In this document: positions 59,162 to 64,000 of the stretch, piece after piece | How the letters are laid out: the number at the start of each line of letters is the position of its first letter | Numbering within the stretch: the stretch's first letter is position 1 | From: Wurfbainia villosa | Lineage: Eukaryota; Streptophyta; Magnoliopsida; Zingiberales; Zingiberaceae | Direction of reading: 5' to 3' | Length of the DNA stretch: 64,000 nt | Assembly (NCBI GenBank): GCA_025175895.1 | Contig: CM046003.1 | Span: 44,696,335-44,760,334, forward strand | The notes under the pieces: model-generated | The model's database searches: none | Told to the model about the DNA's origin: nothing | What the model saw: the letters and a program-made list of their open reading frames with translations, nothing else | Program-made: the position numbers and the translations under genes

Positions 59162-60254
59162 TGTTGGATCGATGCGGTTCGCTAGAGTGGAGTGAATAGC
59201 GAAAAACCTTTTCCTTTTCTTTTCGTTCGTTAAAACTCGAGAGATAATTAATTGCAGCGGAAATGTAAAGTAAAAGGAGACAATGAAGTTTTACTTGGTT
59301 CGTAGCCTTCGGCTACTACTCCAAGGCCCTAGTGGTCCTTGACCACGTCGAGAGCAAAGCACTAAAGGAACTCCTCCTCGTTGGAGGTAGGAGTTAATCG
59401 ATACAAGAAGGAAAAAGCTTGAGGTAGAGGGACACTCCCCCTCTCCTCGTATACGATAAAAGCTCCGAAAAGAAATGAACTTAAATAAAAACTAAAACCG
59501 ACGTTACAATAAGAGAGAATTTAAGACCTAGACGTCGGAGAGAAAGCACTTCGTGGTCGAAAAGTTGTAGCTTTGCGGAGGCTTTTGGAAGCTTTAGAAT
59601 GATGATGAAAACCCTAGGTTTGGCCCTCCTTTTATAGCCTTTGAGCCCCTTTTCGAGAGGAACCCTAGCCAATCACAATGTAGCACCAATCTCCTTGAAA
59701 TGGGGTGATAAGCCTTGACTCCTCGAATCTGATCATTGACCATCAGTCGACTGATGGCCATCATCAGTCGACTGATGGCAACATCAGTCGATTCGTGACT
59801 CTGGCAATGATCGATTGACGATGAGTCCTCCAAGTCAAGCATCGATGCTTACTGCAAGGTAAAGTTAGCTTAAAGAAAACATTATTTCAACAACCTTCGA
59901 CCGTCCGATCTCGACCTAGACCATCGATGGGATGTCTTTGGTCGGATCTACGCTTAAGACCATCCCCGTAAGGAGGATACGACCTCACTTACGCTCGCAC
60001 ACACGAGCTTACCTTGATACTTACCATGTCGCTTTTGCTTCCGGCCTTCCACTCGATTCCTTCGTCTCCCTCCGAAGTCACTCGAGTGTCGCCCGACCAC
60101 CGCGGCTTCCTCCGGGTGTCGCTAGCCTTCAGCTCCAGCTATAGCAATCTTCTGCACACTCGATTCAGCTCGTGAGATAACAACATGAGCTTAACTTTGT
60201 ATCATTTGCTAAAATCAAAACTCAGGTTTGACTTAGGTGCCTACTGCACCAACA
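59162..60254 (-). repeat. 5' LTR of E (1093 bp)
   Basis: Nearly identical to 51346-52443 apart from the palindrome-rich segment at 59760-59850. Hairpins at 59302-59316, 59332-59346 and 59369-59395. Followed by CTTCC and G's pol. Confidence 0.94.
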
Positions 60255-60720
60255 CTTCCGAGCCACAAGGTACCTCCGCTAGAAAGTCAGCGAGCGCCTG
60301 GGCCTTGATAACGGTTCGGGGTTGGTAGTGAATATCATATTCACTTAACTCTACCACTCATTTGGCTATTCTTCCGGAGAAGTTGGGCTTAGTGACGACC
60401 TTGCCCAGTTCACTGTGAGTTAGAACAGTGATGGGATGAGCCAGAAAGTACGGCCTCAATTTATGGGCGGTTAGAACTAGAATATATGCCAGCTTCTCTA
60501 GCTCTGTATAACGGAATTCAGCCCCCTTCAAAATGTGGCTGGTATAATAAATAGGTTGTTGGTGAGAGCCTTCTTGTTTCAACAAAACCGAACTAATAGC
60601 TCCCTCCGAGATGGCCAAATACATCCATAACGGTTCTCCGGCCACTGGTTTGGCTAACAGTGGGAGCTCAGCCAAATATTTCTTCAACTCCTGGAAAGCC
60701 TGCTCGCATTGGGCGTCCCA
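60255..60720 (-). pseudogene. G RNase H, first copy
   Basis: Frame shows AFQELKKYLAELPLLAKPV, YLAISEGAISSVLLKQEG, IYYTSHILKGAEFRYTELEK and HKLRPYFLAHPI; the usual catalytic Asp of 'YLA.S' is absent, as in other Tat elements. A TGA for Trp (60358-60360) precedes VVELSEYDIHYQPR and the junction with the second RNase H. A TAG separates it from RT at 60721. Confidence 0.85.
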
Positions 60721-61695
60721 CTAAAATTTGGTAACTTTACGCAGAATCTTGAAGAAAGGTAACCCTTTGTCTGCCGATCTGGCTATGAATCGGGATAAGG
60801 AAACAATCATGCCCACCAACTTTTGAGTCTCTCGCAAGTTAGTGGGTGACTTCATATTGCACAGTGCTTGCACCTTCTCGGGGTTAGCCTGCAACCCTTT
60901 CTCAGTGACTATATACCCCAAGAATTTTCCGCTTTTTACCTCGAACAGACATTTTTTAGGGTTCAGCTTCATATTATACCGTCTAAGTGTAGCGAAGGTT
61001 TCATTTAAATCCTTGACCAAATCCCGAGTGGTTTTCGATTTGACCAGGATGTCATCCACGTAAACTTCCACATTTTTCCCTTTCTGCTCCGCAAAAATCT
61101 TGTCCATGAGGCACTGATAGGTTGCCCCTGCGTTCTTTAAACCGAAGGGCATTACCACATAAGCGTACAACCCTCCTGTCGTCACAAAGCTAACCCTCTC
61201 CTGATCTTCTTTAGCCAAGGGTATTTGATGGTATCCTTGGTATGCATCCATCAAGGACACCACTTCATACCCTACCGTGGAATCTACTAACTGATCAATA
61301 CGAGGCAAGGGGTAGCAGTCTTTAGGGCACGCTTTATTCAAATCACGAAAATCGATATACATCCTCCACTGCCCAGAAGGCTTGGGGACCAAGACTACAT
61401 TGGAAACCCACTCGGGAAATTGGATTTCCTTTACATGACCCGCCTTTAATAATTTGTCCACTTCTTCAGCTATGACCTTGTCCTTCTCAGGTCCGAAGTG
61501 TCGTCGCTTCTGTTGGACGGGTCGGGATCCTCTGGTTATGTTGAGATGGTGTTCCACAACACAAGGGTTAATCCCTGTGAGATCATGCACATCTCCCGCA
61601 AAGATGTCTTCATTCTTCCTCAAGCAGGCCACCAGCTCCTCCTTGACCTCCAGCTGCTGTGCCACCCGTGTGGCCTTTCCCGGAGCTATTTCCAC
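60721..61695 (-). pseudogene. G reverse transcriptase
   Basis: 324 open codons. Motifs: PVQQKRRHFGPEK (~60), VSNVVLVPKPSGQWRMYIDF (~98-115), DLNKACPKDCYPLPRID, MDAYQGYHQIPL with catalytic Asp (~150), FVTTGGLYAYVVMPFGLKNA, and VYVDDILVKS (YVDD at 212-215). Lineage features agree with Tat/Athila. The natural frame enters from protease through a frameshift near 61690. Function: cDNA synthesis from the initiator-tRNA primer. Confidence 0.94.
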
Positions 61696-62200
61696 CAGCT
61701 CTCCTTCCTCTTTTTTGTCTGCTTTGGGGGGGATTCCTCCAAGACGCAGACATCAGAAATGATGATAGCTTTCCCTTTGAGATTATCGGTTCGGGCCTTC
61801 TTCTGATCATCCCGAACCATTTGCACATAACAGCTTCGGGCGGCCTTCTGTTCCCCTCGGACTTCTCCCACCAACGGTCCAACTGGAATTTCAACTTCTG
61901 GTGGTACGGGGAAGCCACCGCCTGAAAAATAGTAAGGAAAGGATGACCAAGAATGGCATTATAAGTGGATGGAGCATCCACGATGAGGAAAGGTATGATA
62001 CTGGTTTTTTGGCTGGGCTTTACGCCCAGAGTCAGGGGCAACGAAATCTTCCCTGTGGGGTGGACCACATACCCCGCGAACCCAAAGAGGGGTGTAGCCA
62101 CATCTTCTAGCTGGGCATTCCCCAGCTGCATTTGTCCGAAAGCCTATTGAAAGAGGATATTGATAGAGCTTCCCGAGTCGACCAACACCCTAGCCACTTC
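61696..62200 (-). pseudogene. G aspartic protease
   Basis: VLVDSGSSINILFQ carries the D-S-G active site; TAG follows directly (62144-62146), then the same frame resumes as AFGQMQLGNAQLEDV, GFAGYVVHPTGKISLPLTLG, FLIVDAPSTYNAILGHPFL. The last is the second conserved protease strand. Frame is lost near 61690. Confidence 0.85.
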
Positions 62201-62949
62201 GTAATTGGCTAGGGATATTCGGATAACTAAGGTGTCCGTGTGGGGCAGTAGGACACCTTGAAGATCTTCCGGCCCGAATGACACGGGCGGTGCGGTTTGA
62301 ACAGTCTGGTCGGTGATGATGGCCAGACTCTCCATGAGACGGTCGTATGACTTCCGCGCCCGGTTGGAGTCCCCGTCAGTGGGTCCTCCGGCTATAACAT
62401 GGATAACCCCCCGTGTGGGAGCGTTATTTAGATTGGATGAGGGGCCCTTACCTGATGGGCCCTCTTGAGAAACAACCTCCTGGGACGGCGTTTGGGGGAA
62501 CGTAACTTGCGGTTGTTGATCATACGGCCCTGGGCGGACCGTATTGGGTCGTTGCCCTCGCCGTGCTGGCCCTCCTGTCTGAAACTGCAATTGTGGGTAT
62601 GCGGTTCGGAGGCGATCCAGCTCCTCTTGTAGCTTGAAACATCGGCCACTAGCATGACCATACTCCATATGATATTGGCAGAAAAATGGGGTTGGGGGGG
62701 GGGGGGGGGGTTACGCGGTATCCCCCTATATCCTAAGGGTCGCTGTAGTAGACCCTGTTGATCGTAGAATTCCATTTCCCGCTCCCTCCAAGTCCTCGTG
62801 GGAGGGGGTGCCTCAGCGGCCATAATTTGTAATGGCGGAGCAGGGCGAGCACCCTGTAACAGTAACCGAGGCCTAGGAGCCTCCAGTCGAAGGGGTCGCG
62901 CATATCCTCGATGAGGAGGTACTTGAGGGGTGACGGGGCGAGTTCTTTC
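62201..62949 (-). pseudogene. G gag, C-terminal part, cut by a SIRE-type LTR
   Basis: YCQYHMEYGHASGRCFKLQEELDRL is cut by a frameshift in a run of ~18 G/C at 62693-62710. It is the Gag zinc-finger region (C-x-x-H...H...C) of Tat/Athila elements. Upstream frame (YDQQGLLQRPLGYRG) is a Pro/Arg-rich linker. It stops at 62949, where the next LTR begins; the rest of gag lies beyond the window. Confidence 0.75.
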
Positions 62950-64000
62950 TGTTGGATCGAGAAGCGTCGCTAGAGGGGGAGTGAATAGCGATCGTAAAAC
63001 TTTTCGGCGTTTCGTTCGAGTAGACAATTAAATGAGTAAACACAGCGGAAAATAAAGCGACACGTTTATTTTACTTGGTTCACAACCCAGCGGTTGCTAC
63101 TCCAAGGCCCTATCGGTCCTAGACCGCGTACGGAGGGCAAATCACTATAACGTCTCCTCCTCGTTGGAGGTAGGAGACAACGATCACAAAACCGAAATTA
63201 CGAGGATAAGGCAACAAGCCTACCTCACCTCGTTACGAATAAAAATAAAGAATACAATATCAAAATATGTTACTTGCTACTGCTGCCGACGAAGAAGATC
63301 GGAACTTGTCGTCGCGTCGGCGTTATGACGGTGTTGGAGCGTTGGCGTTGTAGGAGCACTTGATGAATAAACTTGATATACTTTGGAGTTGGAATCCTCC
63401 TCCTTTTATAGACTTTGGGCTCTGAATATGTCTCCCTTTTTTTTTGGAACGGATCACGAAGTTTTCCAAATTTTATCGCGAAGTGGCCACGTCAAACGTT
63501 ATCCGTTTTGACCTAGCGCAAAGGTCGAAGTCGCCGCCATCGATCGATGCCTCCCATCACCGACCGATGGGCATCGATCGGCGCTCCATGTCCGTAAGTC
63601 ATTGCCGCTGGCCACTTCCCTGCAGTGAGAGGTTAGCTCGGAAAATGATAAATACGACGGTTTCTAACCGTCCGATCTTGACCTAGACCTTCCACAAGAA
63701 GTTTTAGTCGGATCGCCGCCTACGGTCGTCCCCGTATAGAGGACACGACCTTACCATCTCTCACTCACACGAGCTTACCTCGATTCTTACTGTGACGCTT
63801 TCGCTTCCGGCCTTCCACTCGATTCCTTCGGCTCCCTCCGAAGTCACTCGAGTGTCGCCCGACCACCGCAGCTTCCTCCTGGTGTCGTTAGCCTTCAGCT
63901 CTAGCTTTAGTACTTTTCTGCACACTCGATTTAGCTCATGAGATAACGATGTAAACTTAACTTTGTGTCTTTGCCATAATCAAAACACAGGTTCGATTAT
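62950..64000 (-). repeat. SIRE-type LTR, end cut off by window
   Basis: Starts TGTTGGATCGAGAAGCG, related to but different from E's LTR; ends at the window edge about 30 bases short of the expected end. TATA complement at 63403-63410; hairpins at 63083-63096, 63114-63126 and 63152-63178. A solo LTR or the 3' LTR of another minus-strand element; the CTTTC at 62945-62949 would be its left TSD. Confidence 0.82.

Larger units (their letters stand above)
51346..60254 (-). mobile_element. element E: nearly complete SIRE-lineage Ty1/copia element
   Basis: 8909 bp with LTRs of 1098 and 1093 bp and an exact TSD CTTCC (51341-51345 and 60255-60259). Order on the minus strand: LTR, primer-binding site, gag, spacer, protease, integrase, RT, RNase H, polypurine tract, LTR. 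Lesions seen: one stop in gag, one in pol (56017), and a frameshift near 54170. No envelope-like gene was found in the 1 kb after RNase H. It sits in G's pol. Confidence 0.94.
28836..64000 (-). mobile_element. element G: Tat-lineage Ty3/gypsy element with antisense gene cluster
   Basis: With D, E and the 62950 LTR removed, the minus strand reads gag, protease, reverse transcriptase, RNase H, a second RNase H, integrase, then ~19 kb (including D) with genes on the opposite strand. A second (archaeal-type) RNase H and antisense genes between integrase and 3' LTR are known features of the Tat lineage (Grande, Retand, Ogre relatives). The 5' LTR lies beyond the window. Pol has several single-codon stops and a few frameshifts. 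Confidence 0.8.

Overview
This window is nuclear DNA of a flowering plant with a large, repeat-rich genome. I cannot name the species. I recognise no host gene, tRNA or rRNA. Nearly all of it is LTR retrotransposons inserted into one another. I resolved the nesting from LTR ends (TG...CA), initiator-Met tRNA primer-binding sites, polypurine tracts and 5-bp target-site duplications (TSDs).

Left half (1-27.4 kb). The base layer is H, a gag-only element of the SIRE branch of Ty1/copia on the + strand. Its gag tail is at 5409-5692 and its 3' LTR at 23855-27354. Three insertions cut H: a Ty1/copia element C1 on the - strand (before 1 to 5408); a second copy of the same gag-only family, A (6868-23222, TSD GTTTA/ATTTA); and a solo LTR of the C1 family inside H's LTR (25020-26889, TSD ATTTC). 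A is itself cut in gag by B, a chromodomain Ty3/gypsy element with 3.3-kb LTRs that lacks reverse transcriptase (9138-18934, TSD CTAAA).

Middle (27.2-30.1 kb). A tandem duplication of about 544 bp with long TA arrays, a block of decayed GTCGAC-type motifs, and an LTR-like block.

Right half (about 28.8 to beyond 64 kb). The base layer is G, a Tat-lineage Ty3/gypsy element on the - strand. It has gag-PR-RT-RNaseH, an extra RNase H, integrase, and then a cluster of + strand (antisense) genes with introns and coiled coils; one carries the 'putative gypsy-type transposon' domain. Three insertions cut G: D, a degenerate chromodomain gypsy element with 3.65-kb LTRs (30582-42269, TSD AACGG/AATGG); E, a nearly complete SIRE element (51346-60254, TSD CTTCC); and a further SIRE-type LTR (62950 to the window end).

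How they may interact. The gag-only elements A and H have lost pol but keep the same polypurine tract, LTR ends and primer site as the pol-bearing SIRE element E, so an E-like element may have moved them in trans. The least expected signals are a module of three hairpins with compensatory changes in four LTRs, a GTCGAC palindrome shared by different LTR families, the antisense gene cluster of G, and a 111-bp dimeric hairpin repeat inside that cluster.
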